Source: Trebonia sp.
Lineage (GTDB): Bacteria; Actinomycetota; Actinomycetes; Streptosporangiales; Streptosporangiaceae
Direction: 5' to 3'
DNA length: 5,698 nucleotides
Assembly: GCA_030038035.1 (NCBI GenBank)
Contig: JASHPP010000083.1
Location: 1-5,698, forward strand
Numbering within the stretch: position 1 is the first letter of the stretch; the number at the start of each line of letters is the position of its first letter. The notes below the pieces were generated by a model. That model did not search any database, had not been told where the DNA came from, and worked only from the letters and a program-made list of their open reading frames with translations. The position numbers and the translations under genes are program-made. Positions 5,372 through 5,698 of the stretch are shown one piece after another.

Positions 5372-5698
5372 GTGTCTGCTCTGCATCTCGCGGACGGCCC
5401 CGCGATGTACTTCGGCGGGACGATCATGTCGTTCGCCCTGCCGCTCGGGGCGTTCATCGTCATCACGACCGCCCTGTTCTTCCTGTACCGCAGGCCGCAC
5501 CACGGCCCGCGGCTGAAGTACCTCACCCCGGAGGTGGTCGCCTCGGTGCAGACCTGGGAGCCGGGTCCGGTCCGCGCTCCCGCGGCCAAGGCGGCGCAGG
5601 AGCCCGAGGCCGGGGCGCCCGGGGCGCCCGGGGCGCCGGGGCAGGCCGCGAAAGCAGCCGCCGATGCGGAGCCCGCCGCGGGTGAGGCGGGCGAGGCG
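5372..5698 (+). CDS. Small single-span membrane protein, unknown (3' end outside window)
   Basis: Starts at GTG 5372, 13 bases after the subunit III stop, with GGGAGG (5362-5367) four bases upstream. At least 109 residues follow with no stop. A short N-terminus leads to one likely helix at about 13-39, then a basic stretch RRPHHGPR that would sit in the cytoplasm. Next come a conserved-looking segment LKYLTPEVVASVQTWEP (48-64) and a tail rich in Ala, Pro, Gly and Glu, with GAP repeats at 81-89. I do not recognise the family. It does not resemble the four-helix actinobacterial subunit IV (CtaF). Its place suggests an accessory or assembly subunit of the oxidase. The low-complexity tail makes the frame less certain toward the window end, but codon bias supports it throughout. 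Confidence 0.72.
   Translation, partial: MSALHLADGPAMYFGGTIMSFALPLGAFIVITTALFFLYRRPHHGPRLKYLTPEVVASVQTWEPGPVRAPAAKAAQEPEAGAPGAPGAPGQAAKAAADAEPAAGEAGEA
5612..5638 (+). repeat. Tandem 9-base repeat, about three copies
   Basis: GGGGCGCCC occurs twice in tandem and then once as GGGGCGCCG. In the frame of the 5372 gene it encodes (GAP)3 in the disordered tail. Copy number may vary between strains without breaking the frame. Confidence 0.85.

Noticed and set aside
3706..5589. Long open frame of 627 codons on the minus strand opposite subunits I and III
   Set aside because: It is an antisense shadow of high-GC codon bias: the product is Arg/Asp/His-rich, has no recognisable domain and overlaps three well-supported genes.
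5612..5638. CRISPR or mobile-element repeat
   Set aside because: The repeat is a three-copy in-frame codon repeat for Gly-Ala-Pro, with no spacers and no transposase nearby.

Overview
The window reads as a piece of chromosome from a high-GC Gram-positive bacterium, most likely an actinomycete. The evidence is strong G/C bias at third codon positions, GTG and probable TTG starts beside good GGAGG-type ribosome sites, and protein sequences of actinobacterial character. A genus cannot be named. The oxidase resembles, as far as I can recall, a divergent lineage found in soil or acid-tolerant bacteria, but that is memory and not a search result.

Layout: (1) positions 1-440, minus strand: the N-terminal receiver half of an OmpR-type response regulator, cut by the window edge. 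(2) 441-957: a 517-base divergent intergenic region with no convincing gene. It holds several dyads, including a TGTNACA repeat with 11-base period upstream of the regulator gene and a 16-base ATGACAA-TT-TTGTCAT palindrome on the operon side. (3) 958-5698, plus strand: a tightly packed operon of five genes. In order these are a membrane-anchored cupredoxin-like protein, cytochrome c oxidase subunit II with a complete CuA site, subunit I with an extra N-terminal two-helix domain, a divergent five-helix subunit III, and a small single-span membrane protein with an Ala/Pro-rich tail that runs off the window.

The operon would build an aerobic terminal oxidase: electrons enter CuA in subunit II and pass through the low-spin haem to the binuclear haem/CuB centre in subunit I, where O2 is reduced. 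The first gene may be a dedicated copper carrier or a structural accessory. It looks like a paralogue of the subunit II CuA domain that has lost one copper-ligand histidine.

The most unusual point is that subunit I keeps all haem and copper ligands, the cross-link Tyr and the E278-type Glu, but the usual residues of both proton channels are replaced: D-channel Asp to Arg199, D-channel Asn to Glu206, K-channel Lys to Ile422. The K-channel entry Glu of subunit II is Ser108. The Mg-site Asp of subunit I is Gly472. These assignments are alignments by eye, but they fall in well-anchored motifs.
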